From: Lentisphaeria bacterium
Lineage (GTDB): Bacteria; Verrucomicrobiota; Lentisphaeria; Oligosphaerales; Oligosphaeraceae
Assembly (NCBI GenBank): GCA_016287975.1
Contig: JAEEXV010000352.1
Location: 1 to 16,995 of the forward strand
Direction: 5' to 3'
Length of the DNA: 16,995 nt
The notes below the pieces were generated by a model. That model saw only the letters and a program-made list of their open reading frames with translations. It had not been told where the DNA came from and did not search any database. Positions within the stretch are counted from its first letter, which is position 1, and the number at the start of each line of letters is the position of its first letter. This document shows positions 5,820 to 14,400 of this stretch, piece by piece. Made by a program: the position numbers and the translations under genes.

Positions 5820-8800
5820 TCAGGGCTGGGGCGGATTGGCGAGGAGCTGGTGGACGCGATATGCTTCGGCGACGGACCAGGCCTGGGCGCAGCAGCCGCG
5901 CGGGGCGTGGGGGAAGTCGCCGTCGAGGATTTCGGGGAGCTGTCCCAGGCAGCACTGCTCCATAAGGGTGGAGGCGGAGGCGAGCAGGGCGGCGGCGGCG
6001 GCGCGCGCGGATTCGCCGTAGGTGAGATAGAGCGCCTCGCAGTAGGCGGGGAAGGGGAGGCCCCAGGCGGTGCCGTTGTGGTAGGCCGGCTTGCGGCGCG
6101 TGTCCTCGTCGCCTTCGTAGCGCCCCCAGTACGGGCGCTCGGGGTTGTTCAGCAGGCGGCCGCCGGGGCCGCGGATAGGCAGCGCGTATTGCACCGGCAG
6201 GTCGGCGAGGGAGCGAATCGCGCCGGGGACGACGAGGGCGGAGCAGGCGCGCAGGATGTGCCCGCGTAGTTCCTGGTCGGTGATGACGCCGAGGGTGACG
6301 GCGAGCAGCTGGTTGGGGCGGCACGCGTCGTCGGCGATGGCCTGGCTGGCGGGCTGTCCGGCGGTGGCATGGAGGCAGTCGGTGAGGCCGATGGCCTTGT
6401 CGGAGGGATAGAGGCGGTTGACGGAATGCTGCACGAGGTGGGCGAGGCGCGCGTATTTTGCGTCCGGCGTGTCGGCGTATTGGGCAAGGAAGGCGAGGGC
6501 GCTGTGCCACAGGGCCTGGATTTCAACGGGGTAGCCCTCGCGCGGAGTGCAGGCGGGGTAGTTGGTGTCCATCCAGGTGAAGTGCGGCGGACTGTAGACG
6601 AGGCCGCTTTCGGCGTCGACGCGGATGCCGTTGGGGGTGCCGGCCAGATAGTGTTCGGCGATGGAGACGAGGATCTGCCGGAGGGTGCGTCCGCCGCAGG
6701 GCAGGTCGAGGATGGCGGCGGCGTGTTCCTCACCGCGGTCGCGCAGATAGTGGCGGACGGCATGGAAGAGCAGCAGCGGCGCGTCGGTGGTGTCGCGGTT
6801 GGCGGCCTCCTGGCCGTTGATCATGTTGGGGAGGGTACCCTCCTCTTCGAAGGAGGCGAACTGGCGCAAAATGGCGAGGGTGTCCTCATGGCGGCCGGCG
6901 GCGAGAAGGCCGGGGAGGCAGAGCAGAGTGTCGCGCCCCCAGTCGAGGAACCACGGATAGCCCGCGATGACCGTCTTGAGGTCGCCGCGGCGGACGACGA
7001 AGGCGTCCAGCGCCTCGCGCAGCGCGTCCGCGAAGGGGAGGTGCCGGGGGGCGGCGGGGAAGGAGGGGTAGGGCGAGGCGTCGGCGGGGCGCGGCGGGGC
7101 GGCGTCCTCGGGGCCGAGGAGATTGGCCTCGATGGCGAGGGCTTCGCCGCGCAGGAGCGTGCATTTGAAGAAGCCGGGGCTGAAGAGGTCGCCCTGGGAT
7201 GGGAGGCCGCGCTCGGCTTCGAGGCGGTGGTGGATGGCGCGGTTCCATTCCTGTCCGGCGAGGAATGCGCCGCGGGAGGCGGCGAGGGCGAGACGGTTGC
7301 CGGAATCGAGGGTGAACTCGAAGCCGTCTGAGCGGGCGGTGACGCGGGAGGGGAAGACGCGCTCGCGGCGGGCGGCGGAGGTGTTGGCGTGGAAACTGCG
7401 GTCGTCGAGGTCGGGGCGGACGAGGAGGGTGACGGGGGAATCCGCGTGCATGGCGTCGGCCTCCTCCTCGGTTTCACCGGGGGGGATGCAGCGGGTGATG
7501 TGGAGCGTCATGCGGCCGGTGTGGCGGTCGAGGGCGTAATGGATGGAGAGGTAGGCGTTGCCGCCCATGCCGGTGGGGACGATGAAACTCCAGCGCATGG
7601 CGTTGGGGCCGGTCACCTCGAAGGCGGTCTGGCAGCCGGGGCCGATCTCCTGCGAGAAGTCGCGGTGGATGAGCCAGACGCGGCAGCGCACGAGGGCGAC
7701 GGTCTTGTCGACGGGCATGCCGGGATCCTGGTTGAGGGCGAGCATCGCGTCATACTGGCTGTCGATGGCGCCCCATGTGGCGCGGAGCATCCCGTAGGCG
7801 CCCAGGGTGGTGGTGGCGAGGCCGACCTGGCGTGGTGAGAGGCGGTCGCGGGAGGCGGCGGGCGTCACTTGCGCCCGGCTGGCGGGCGGCAGCAGGCACA
7901 CGGGGGCCTGGAGGCGGTGGACATCGCTGGAATCGCGCGTGAAGATGGAGAGGGCGAGGGTGGCGTCGGTGGGGCGGTGGATGCGGGGGACGGGCTGGAA
8001 GAGGGCGAAGAAGCGCCCGTCGTCCCTAGGCAGGGCCTCGATTTTCTGGAGGCATTTGCCGTTTCGGGAGAGGGAGGCGATGAAGCGTTCGCGGTGCTGG
8101 ATGAGCAGATGGTGCCCGGGGGGGACGAGGAGCAGCCGACGCTCGTCCTGCTCGGGGTGCCATTCGACGACGGGGAGGTAGCCGGGGCCGTTGAGTTTGC
8201 GGAGGAACTCGAAGGGGTTGCGGTAGAGCGCGGCGGCGAGGTCGTCAAGCGGGAGCTGCCCCACGTCGCCGTAGCCCTGGCGGGCGACGAGGAAGGCGAG
8301 GACGGTGGCGCGGAGCATCTGGCGCTGCACGCTGGTGGTCTGGAAGCGGGGGAGGGCGGGCGCTTTGCCGTCCGCGCCGGGCCGGGCCAGGATGAGTACC
8401 TCGGCGGGCTTGAGCGGCACCTGGATCTGACATTGCAGATAGCGCACGGGAATGCGTCTTCCCGTCAGCAGGTCGATGGGCGGCGTGTCGGCGTCGAACT
8501 CCTCCATGTTCCATTCGAAGGTGCCTGGCGTGTGGAGTTCGGGGTTGGCGACGATCAGCAGCGTGTGCTCGGCGTCTTGCGCGGGGATGCGCAGCATGCC
8601 GACGCCTTTTCCCGCGGCGCCGTAGGGGACGCGGACGGCGGCGTCGGCCTGGAAGGCGGGGTGGTTCTGGAGGAGCTGGTTGAGGCGTGCGAGGAAGGCG
8701 ACGAGATTGTTCTGGGCGCCCCAGTTCAGGGGGGCGGCGCCGTGCACGTCGATTTTGGCGGTGGCGAGCCATTCGACGCCGTTGGCGATGCCGAAGCATC

Positions 8801-10136
8801 CTGCGGGGGAGAAGAGCGCGGCGAGGGCGACGCGCAGGCGGGCCCAGGCGGGGCCCTTGGCGGCGAGGCGGTCGTTGTCGTGGGTTTCGGCGAAGTGGAC
8901 GAGGGCGCCCTTGGTGGCGGAGTATCCGTTGGCGAAGTTGAGGTAGCCTGAGATTTCCTGGGCGGAATAGTTCTGGAAGAGTTCGGAGTAGGCCCAGTCC
9001 ATGCCGGATTCGGAGAGGAGGCGGGTGGTGGCGTCGATGCCGCCGCCGAGGCCTTCGAGGAAGAAGATGGTGTCGGGATACTCCTGGCGGACGCGGGCGA
9101 TGATGTATTCCCATGCGTCGGCGGGGATCATGTATCCCGCGTCGCAGCGGAAGCCGTCGACGCCGTTGCGGCACCAGTGCAGGAATACCTCGGCGAGGGT
9201 GCGCCAGAGGCCGCGGTGGCTGAAGTCGAGTTTGCAGAGGTCGGCCCAGACGACGCCCCAGGCGCCTGGGCTCTGGAAGGTGCCGTCGGGGTTGCGGGCG
9301 AACCATTCGGGGTGCTGGCTCTGGAGGGCGCTGCCCCAGCCAGTGTGGTCGATGGGGAGGTCGAGGAAGACGAGGCCGCCGCGGCCGTGGATCTGGTCGA
9401 TGAGTTCGAGGAACTGCTCCAGGGGGGTGGTGCGGCGGTCGAAGTCCGCGAGGGCGGAGTCGACGGCGAAGAAGTCTAGCGGCGCGAAGGGGCTGCCGAA
9501 GCGGCCCATGCGTGCGAAGGTGGTGGGGGCGGGGTGGACGGGGAGGAACTGCAGGATGCGGAAGCCCAGTTCGTTCTGGATGAGGTCGAGGTGCCGCCGC
9601 AGATCCCTGAAGTGCCCTGATGGCGGGATGACGGTGTAGTGCGCCTCGTCGAGCAGTTTCGCGGCGGCCTCCTGCTCGGGGGTCACATGGCTGCGTTCGA
9701 GGGCGTCGCCGAACTGGCGCACGAAGGCGTTGTAGATGGTGTTGCCCGCGAAGGCGGTGGCGGGCTCGACCTTGACCTTGGCGTTTTCGCCGCGCGGCCA
9801 CCACGAGCGCGGCGTCGGCTCCTCCTCCTGGAAGAAGGCCTTGAACTCGAAGATGCCAGTCTCGCAGAGGGGCAGGACGATTTCGAAATGCGTGTCGTCC
9901 GTCTGCCGCATGGGCAGGTCTCCCCAGTCGCGGCCGAGGCGCGGGCGGCCCTGTTCATAGAAGTCGACGGTCTCGCGGCGGTGGATGGCGGCGCGGCCGA
10001 GGTTGCAGCGGAGGAATGCCCTGCCCGTTCTGGCCGCACTGATGGCGAGGGTCACGCGCAGGGTCTGGCCTGCATGGCGCACGATCTGCGTGAAGGGGGC
10101 GGGGGATTGCTCAAGGGACAGCGCGGAGGCGGGCAT
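5820..10136 (-). CDS. Glycogen debranching enzyme: GH13 glucanotransferase plus GH133 amylo-1,6-glucosidase
   Basis: At 1438 residues the protein has the two-activity layout of eukaryotic-type debranching enzymes: transfer of short maltosyl stubs, then hydrolysis of the alpha-1,6-linked glucose left at the branch. The N-terminal half carries GH13 regions: DLPIDHTG (259-266), GFRCDAGY with the nucleophile Asp332, FFLEG with the acid/base Glu361, and ETHDND with His419-Asp420. All key acidic residues are present. The C-terminal third is the GH133/GDE_C domain, with YPWFLDWGRDTLLCLPGL near 1060, FTWMDTNYPACTPREGYPVE near 1185-1205, YHNGTAWGLPFPAYCEALYL near 1350 and AQAWSVAEAYRV near 1417. The middle (about 560-1000) resembles nothing I can name. 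No signal peptide is seen, so it is cytoplasmic. It starts 24 bases after the zinc-ribbon gene with no strong ribosome binding site. The two-domain layout is certain; the exact transferase specificity is inferred. Confidence 0.9.
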   Translation of the reverse strand: MPASALSLEQSPAPFTQIVRHAGQTLRVTLAISAARTGRAFLRCNLGRAAIHRRETVDFYEQGRPRLGRDWGDLPMRQTDDTHFEIVLPLCETGIFEFKAFFQEEEPTPRSWWPRGENAKVKVEPATAFAGNTIYNAFVRQFGDALERSHVTPEQEAAAKLLDEAHYTVIPPSGHFRDLRRHLDLIQNELGFRILQFLPVHPAPTTFARMGRFGSPFAPLDFFAVDSALADFDRRTTPLEQFLELIDQIHGRGGLVFLDLPIDHTGWGSALQSQHPEWFARNPDGTFQSPGAWGVVWADLCKLDFSHRGLWRTLAEVFLHWCRNGVDGFRCDAGYMIPADAWEYIIARVRQEYPDTIFFLEGLGGGIDATTRLLSESGMDWAYSELFQNYSAQEISGYLNFANGYSATKGALVHFAETHDNDRLAAKGPAWARLRVALAALFSPAGCFGIANGVEWLATAKIDVHGAAPLNWGAQNNLVAFLARLNQLLQNHPAFQADAAVRVPYGAAGKGVGMLRIPAQDAEHTLLIVANPELHTPGTFEWNMEEFDADTPPIDLLTGRRIPVRYLQCQIQVPLKPAEVLILARPGADGKAPALPRFQTTSVQRQMLRATVLAFLVARQGYGDVGQLPLDDLAAALYRNPFEFLRKLNGPGYLPVVEWHPEQDERRLLLVPPGHHLLIQHRERFIASLSRNGKCLQKIEALPRDDGRFFALFQPVPRIHRPTDATLALSIFTRDSSDVHRLQAPVCLLPPASRAQVTPAASRDRLSPRQVGLATTTLGAYGMLRATWGAIDSQYDAMLALNQDPGMPVDKTVALVRCRVWLIHRDFSQEIGPGCQTAFEVTGPNAMRWSFIVPTGMGGNAYLSIHYALDRHTGRMTLHITRCIPPGETEEEADAMHADSPVTLLVRPDLDDRSFHANTSAARRERVFPSRVTARSDGFEFTLDSGNRLALAASRGAFLAGQEWNRAIHHRLEAERGLPSQGDLFSPGFFKCTLLRGEALAIEANLLGPEDAAPPRPADASPYPSFPAAPRHLPFADALREALDAFVVRRGDLKTVIAGYPWFLDWGRDTLLCLPGLLAAGRHEDTLAILRQFASFEEEGTLPNMINGQEAANRDTTDAPLLLFHAVRHYLRDRGEEHAAAILDLPCGGRTLRQILVSIAEHYLAGTPNGIRVDAESGLVYSPPHFTWMDTNYPACTPREGYPVEIQALWHSALAFLAQYADTPDAKYARLAHLVQHSVNRLYPSDKAIGLTDCLHATAGQPASQAIADDACRPNQLLAVTLGVITDQELRGHILRACSALVVPGAIRSLADLPVQYALPIRGPGGRLLNNPERPYWGRYEGDEDTRRKPAYHNGTAWGLPFPAYCEALYLTYGESARAAAAALLASASTLMEQCCLGQLPEILDGDFPHAPRGCCAQAWSVAEAYRVHQLLANPPQP

Positions 10137-10160
10137 GGGGGCACTCGACGTCAGGGAGGA

Positions 10161-10916
10161 CTACTTTTTCTTGGGGGCGGGCTTCTTCTTGCCCTTCTTG
10201 CCTTTTTCGGGCTTCGGCTCGACCTTGGGCTTCGGGGGCTCGTAGGTGACCTTGGCGGAGCCGTCGGCGATTTCCAGCTTGGCCAGATTGTTGTTGTCGG
10301 CGTTCATGGCGTCCTTGACGGGCTTGACGAAGGAATCGACCAGCTGCTCCTCGAGGCCCTTGGGGACGGGGAGCAGCCCGAAGCGGTACGATGCGTCCGC
10401 GATGGAGATGCGCCCGCCCGAGCATTCGGCCTTGGCGGTGATGGTGAGCGCGCAGGGCATGAACTTCATCTTGCCATTCAGGACGATCTTGATGTTCTTC
10501 TCGCCTTCCAGGAAGTGGATGGTGGCGGCGGTGGCGTACGGGGAGCCCAGCGTGGAAGTATCCTTGATGGCGTCCGCGAGCTTGCCGCTGACATAGGCGG
10601 AGGCGGTCTTGTCGTCGAACTCGGCGACGACCGTTTTCTTGCGCTCCTTGTATTTTTCGATGATGGCGGAGCGGTCGTCGTCGGAGGTGGAGATGGAGCC
10701 GCAGGCGGGGAAGAAGAAGAGGATGAGGAAGATCAGCAGCAGCGTGCCCAGGGTGGAGCCGCCGATGATGTTCTGGAGCGTGTGGCTCTTCTTGGGGACG
10801 CCGATGTCCATCAGGTCGTCGGGCTTGATCTTGTCGAGGTCAAGTCGGTCGCCGCAGCTGCGGCAGAAGACTGCGCTCAGAAGATTGTCGGCACCGCATT
10901 TCGGGCAGCGTAGCAT
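10161..10916 (-). CDS. Zinc-ribbon, single-span membrane protein of unknown function
   Basis: The 251-residue protein opens with a zinc ribbon (Cys4-x2-Cys7, Cys18-x2-Cys21). A hydrophobic segment follows at about residues 52-73 (STLGTLLLIFLILFFFPACG). A soluble domain of ~150 residues comes next, and then a Lys/Pro-rich tail ending KKKPAPKKK. The soluble domain (for example AFDDKTAS-like stretches, FLEGEKNIKIVLNGKMKF) resembles no family I know. The likely topology is a cytoplasmic N-terminal ribbon, one span and an extracytoplasmic domain. AAGGAG lies 10 bases before the ATG. It sits between nadB (39-base gap) and the debranching gene (24-base gap), so it is probably cotranscribed with one or both, but neither neighbour suggests a function. 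Confidence 0.8.
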   Translation of the reverse strand: MLRCPKCGADNLLSAVFCRSCGDRLDLDKIKPDDLMDIGVPKKSHTLQNIIGGSTLGTLLLIFLILFFFPACGSISTSDDDRSAIIEKYKERKKTVVAEFDDKTASAYVSGKLADAIKDTSTLGSPYATAATIHFLEGEKNIKIVLNGKMKFMPCALTITAKAECSGGRISIADASYRFGLLPVPKGLEEQLVDSFVKPVKDAMNADNNNLAKLEIADGSAKVTYEPPKPKVEPKPEKGKKGKKKPAPKKK

Positions 10917-10955
10917 GGAAGGGACTCTCCTTTGTGGGGGTGGGGGTGGAAAAGG

Positions 10956-12629
10956 TCAGGCGAACCAGAGCAGGGACTTGGTGGGCTGTCGCTGCACGGA
11001 GTCCTTGCCCTGCACGTCGGGGGAGACGGGGGGTAGGTAGTCGAGGTTGTAGTGGAGGCCGCGGGATTCGTGGCGCGCGGTGGCGGCGTCGATGATCATC
11101 TCGGCGACGGAGGCGATGTTGCGCAGTTCGACGAGGTCGGGGGTCAGCAGGAAGTTCCAGTAGTACTTCTCGATTTCCTTGCGAAGCATCTTGATGCGGT
11201 TCTTGGCGCGTTCCAGGCGCTTGTTGGAGCGGACGATGCCGACGTAGTCCCACATCAGGCGGCGGATCTCGTCCCAGTTGTGGGAGATGACGATCTGCTC
11301 GTCGGAGTTGACCGCGCTGCCCGCGTCCCAGTCGGGGACGGCGTCGACGGAGATGCGGCTGTGGGGGTCGCTCTGGTGGATGGCGTGCTGGACGGCGAAG
11401 TTGGCGACGACCATGGCCTCGAGGAGGGAGTTGGAGGCGAGGCGGTTGGCGCCGTGGAGGCCAGTGCAGCCGCATTCGCCGATGGCGTAGAGGTTCTTGA
11501 CGCTGGTGACTCCGTTGACGTCGGTGCGGACGCCGCCGCAGCAGTAGTGGGCTGCGGGGACGACGGGGATGAGGTCGTGGGCCATGTTGATTCCGAACTT
11601 GAGGCACTGGGCGAAGATGTTGGGGAATCTCGCGCGGAGGAACTCCTCGGACTTGTGCCGTATGTCGAGCCACGCGCATTCCTGGCCGGTGCGCTTGAGT
11701 TCGTTGTCGATGGCGCGGGCGACGATGTCGCGCGGGGCGAGGGAGGCGAGGGGGTGGTAGTTCTCCATGAAGGAGACGTATTCGTCGCCCTTGCGGATCT
11801 TGAGGACGGCGCCTTCGCCGCGGACGGCCTCGGATATGAGGAAGGACTTGGCCTGGGGGTGGTAGAGGATGGTGGGGTGGAACTGGTAGAACTCCATGTT
11901 GGAGATCTCGGCGCTGGCGCGGTAGGCCATGGCGATGCCGTCGCCGCAGGCGACGTCGGGGTTGCAGGTGCACAGATAGACCTTTCCCGCGCCGCCAGTG
12001 GCGAGGAAGGTGAACTTTGCGATGATGGTGGCGATCTCGTGGGTCTTCGTGTCGATGACGTAGGCGCCGAGGCACTCGTTGTCGCCCTGCCACTCGATGT
12101 GGCGGGTGGAGATGAGGTCGACCGCCAGATGGTTTTCCCAGATGGTGATGCGGGGGTTCTCGCGGCAGCGCGCGATGAGGACCTCGGAGACCTCGCGCCC
12201 CGTGATGTCGCCTGCGTGGAGGATGCGCCGCGCGGAGTGCCCGCCCTCGCGCCCGAGGTGGTAGTCCTGCCCCGCGCCAGCGGGGAGGTTCGTCTCGACT
12301 TCCTTGCGCAGGGTGAACTGCACGCCGAGTTCCTGCAGGCGGCGGATGCGCTCAGGGCCTGCCTTGACGATGGCGCGCACGACGTCGGGCTTGCAGAGGC
12401 CCGCGCCCGCGACGAGGGTGTCCTGCACATGCTGTTCGAAGGAGTCGTTGTCCTCGGACATGACGCAGGCGATGCCGCCCTGCGCGTAGCGGGTGTTGCA
12501 GTCCTCGGCGGCGGCCTTGGTGACGACGAGGACCTGGCCGTGTTCGGCCGCCTCCAGCGCGGCGGTGAGGCCCGCCAGCCCGGAGCCGATGATCAGATAG
12601 TCGACGGTGATGCGTTTGCGCGGATTCAT
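10956..12629 (-). CDS. nadB: L-aspartate oxidase
   Basis: It oxidises L-aspartate to iminoaspartate with FAD, the first step of bacterial de novo NAD synthesis; NadA then condenses the product to quinolinate. Visible are the FAD-binding IIGSGLAGLTAALEAA near the N-terminus, the aspartate-oxidase segment NTRYAQGGIACV, GGHSARRILHAGDITG, FHPTILYHP with SFLISEAVRGEGAVL, HYCCGGV (usually HYTCGGV) and GECGCTGLHGANRLASNSLLEA. A helical C-terminal domain of the succinate dehydrogenase/aspartate oxidase type follows. ATG 12629 is preferred because GGGAG lies 11 bases upstream; a TTG at 12647 would add six residues. The length of 557 is normal. No nadA or nadC is in the window. The 112 bases upstream separate it from gspE and contain GC-rich palindromes and an AT-rich stretch (12672-12696) where a promoter could lie, so it may be transcribed separately. 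Confidence 0.95.
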   Translation of the reverse strand: MNPRKRITVDYLIIGSGLAGLTAALEAAEHGQVLVVTKAAAEDCNTRYAQGGIACVMSEDNDSFEQHVQDTLVAGAGLCKPDVVRAIVKAGPERIRRLQELGVQFTLRKEVETNLPAGAGQDYHLGREGGHSARRILHAGDITGREVSEVLIARCRENPRITIWENHLAVDLISTRHIEWQGDNECLGAYVIDTKTHEIATIIAKFTFLATGGAGKVYLCTCNPDVACGDGIAMAYRASAEISNMEFYQFHPTILYHPQAKSFLISEAVRGEGAVLKIRKGDEYVSFMENYHPLASLAPRDIVARAIDNELKRTGQECAWLDIRHKSEEFLRARFPNIFAQCLKFGINMAHDLIPVVPAAHYCCGGVRTDVNGVTSVKNLYAIGECGCTGLHGANRLASNSLLEAMVVANFAVQHAIHQSDPHSRISVDAVPDWDAGSAVNSDEQIVISHNWDEIRRLMWDYVGIVRSNKRLERAKNRIKMLRKEIEKYYWNFLLTPDLVELRNIASVAEMIIDAATARHESRGLHYNLDYLPPVSPDVQGKDSVQRQPTKSLLWFA

Positions 12630-12741
12630 GGTCGCGGATTCTCCCAAAGCCGATGACGATGGTAGGAACCCATAATGTAAACCACAATTCCAATACGGGG
12701 GCGCGCCGCGCGACGGGAAACGGGGCGCCCGAGCGACCGCC

Positions 12742-14391
12742 CTACATGTCGGCGAGGTCGAGCTGGCAGACGCGCATGACCTCGGAGGCGGTGGTGAAGC
12801 CCTTCTGGACCTTGAGGTCGCCGTCCTCCTTGAGGGTGCGCATGCCGTTCTTGCGGGCGATGGCGGTGATGACGGAGGTGTCCTTCTTGGCGTTGATGGC
12901 GGCGCGGAGTTCGTCGTTGATGACCATCAGCTCGAAGATGGCGATACGGCCGCGGTAGCCCGATCCCATGCAGTTTCGGCAGCGCTTGCCCTTGGGGGCC
13001 TCGGGGGTGGGGTCGCCCGTGTAGCCAGTGCCGTTGCACTTCGGGCAGATGCGGCGGACGAGGCGCTGGGAGGCGACGGCGAGCAGGGCGGAGGAGATGA
13101 GGAAGCCCTCGACGCCCATTTCGATGAGTCGGGAGACGGCGCCTGCGGCGTCGTTGGTGTGGAGGGTGGAGAGGACGAGGTGGCCAGTCAGGGAGGCGTG
13201 GATCGCGATCTCGGCGGTCTCCTTGTCGCGGATTTCGCCGACGAGGACGACGTCGGGGTCCTGTCGGACGATGGCGCGCAGTCCGCTGGCGAAGGTGAGG
13301 CCGATGTTGGCGCGGACCTGGATCTGCTGGAGTCCTTCGAGCTGGTATTCGACGGGGTCCTCGATGGTGATGATCTTTCGGAAGTCGGCGTTCAGCTGCT
13401 TCATGATGCAGTAGAGCGTGGTGGTCTTGCCCGAGCCAGTGGGGCCGACGATGAGGATCATCCCGTGGGGCATGGAGTAGAGCTTCCTGAGTTCGTCCAT
13501 GGTGTCGGGGAGGAGTCCGACCTTCTCGATCTCGAAGACGGAGGAGTCCTTCTGGAGGAGGCGCAGGACGATGGATTCGCCGTGCATGGTGGGGATGGTG
13601 GAGACGCGCACGTCGATGGGGGTCATGCCCTGGGTGAGTTCGATGCGCCCGTCCTGCGGCAGTCGCCGTTCGGCGATGTTCATGCCCGAGAGGAGCTTGA
13701 TGCGGGAGGCGATGGCGGGGAACTGGGCGATGGGGGGGCGCAGGACGGTCTGGAGGAGACCGTCGATGCGGAAGCGGACCTGGACGTCGTTCTCGTTGGG
13801 CTCGATGTGGATGTCGGAGGTGCCGGTCTCCTCGGCGCGGGCGAAGATGTCGTTGACGAGGCGGACGATGGGGGCCTCCTTGGCCAGGTCGCGGAGGGCC
13901 TGTTCGGAATCGCCGTCGGCGCCTGGTTCGAGGCCCTGGTCGGGGCGGTCGTAGAGGGAGGCGAGGAAGCGGTCGATGTAGGAGCGGCGGACGAGGAGGA
14001 ACTGGACGTCGGTGTCGTAGAGGTTCTTCCAGAGCTGGGCGAGATGTCCTGCGTGGTAGGGGGAGGCGAGGGCGATGACGGTGCGCTCGGCGCTCCAGAC
14101 GAGGGGCAGGCAGAACTCGGAGTTGAGGAAGTCGTAGGTGACGTCGGGGTAGTACTGGATGTCGCGGGATTCCTGTTCGTCGAGGACGGGGATGCCTGAT
14201 GCTTCGGCGTAGATTGCGACGAGGGCCTGTGCCTCGAGCTTGCCGTCCTCGACGAACTGCTGATCGAGGGCCTGGGTGCCCGCGTTGAGTTCCTCGGGCG
14301 GGAGTTTCAGGCGTTCGGCGAGGAGGGCGCGGATCTTTTCGACGAGGCGCGGTCCCTGCAGATAGTTCTGGATGGGGGATTCGTCAGGCAT
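12742..14391 (-). CDS. gspE: Type II secretion / type IV pilus-type assembly ATPase
   Basis: This cytoplasmic hexameric ATPase powers pseudopilus assembly in type II secretion. The 549 residues comprise an N-terminal N1E-like domain (about 1-150), an N2E region with TSDIHIEPNENDVQVRFRID (191-210), Walker A GPTGSGKT (316-323), an Asp box IEDPVEYQ (343-350), Walker B VVLVGEIRD (381-389), a His box LVLSTLHTNDA (405-415) and the zinc site Cys449-x2-Cys452 with Cys471-x2-Cys474. All motifs are intact. The start lies 9 bases after the gspD stop, and those bases include GGAG 5-8 bases before the ATG. The adjoining secretin favours GspE over the pilus ATPase PilB, although sequence alone does not fully separate them. 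No gspF or pseudopilin genes are seen; the next gene is nadB, so the remaining system genes lie elsewhere or upstream. Confidence 0.92.
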   Translation of the reverse strand: MPDESPIQNYLQGPRLVEKIRALLAERLKLPPEELNAGTQALDQQFVEDGKLEAQALVAIYAEASGIPVLDEQESRDIQYYPDVTYDFLNSEFCLPLVWSAERTVIALASPYHAGHLAQLWKNLYDTDVQFLLVRRSYIDRFLASLYDRPDQGLEPGADGDSEQALRDLAKEAPIVRLVNDIFARAEETGTSDIHIEPNENDVQVRFRIDGLLQTVLRPPIAQFPAIASRIKLLSGMNIAERRLPQDGRIELTQGMTPIDVRVSTIPTMHGESIVLRLLQKDSSVFEIEKVGLLPDTMDELRKLYSMPHGMILIVGPTGSGKTTTLYCIMKQLNADFRKIITIEDPVEYQLEGLQQIQVRANIGLTFASGLRAIVRQDPDVVLVGEIRDKETAEIAIHASLTGHLVLSTLHTNDAAGAVSRLIEMGVEGFLISSALLAVASQRLVRRICPKCNGTGYTGDPTPEAPKGKRCRNCMGSGYRGRIAIFELMVINDELRAAINAKKDTSVITAIARKNGMRTLKEDGDLKVQKGFTTASEVMRVCQLDLADM

Positions 14392-14400
14392 GGCGGCTCC

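Noticed and set aside
11052..12656. A 534-codon open frame on the plus strand opposite nadB
   Set aside because: It is antisense to a clear aspartate oxidase; its Val/Asp/Gly/Glu-rich translation is what G/C third positions give when read backwards. The same applies to long plus-strand frames opposite gspD, gspE and the debranching gene.
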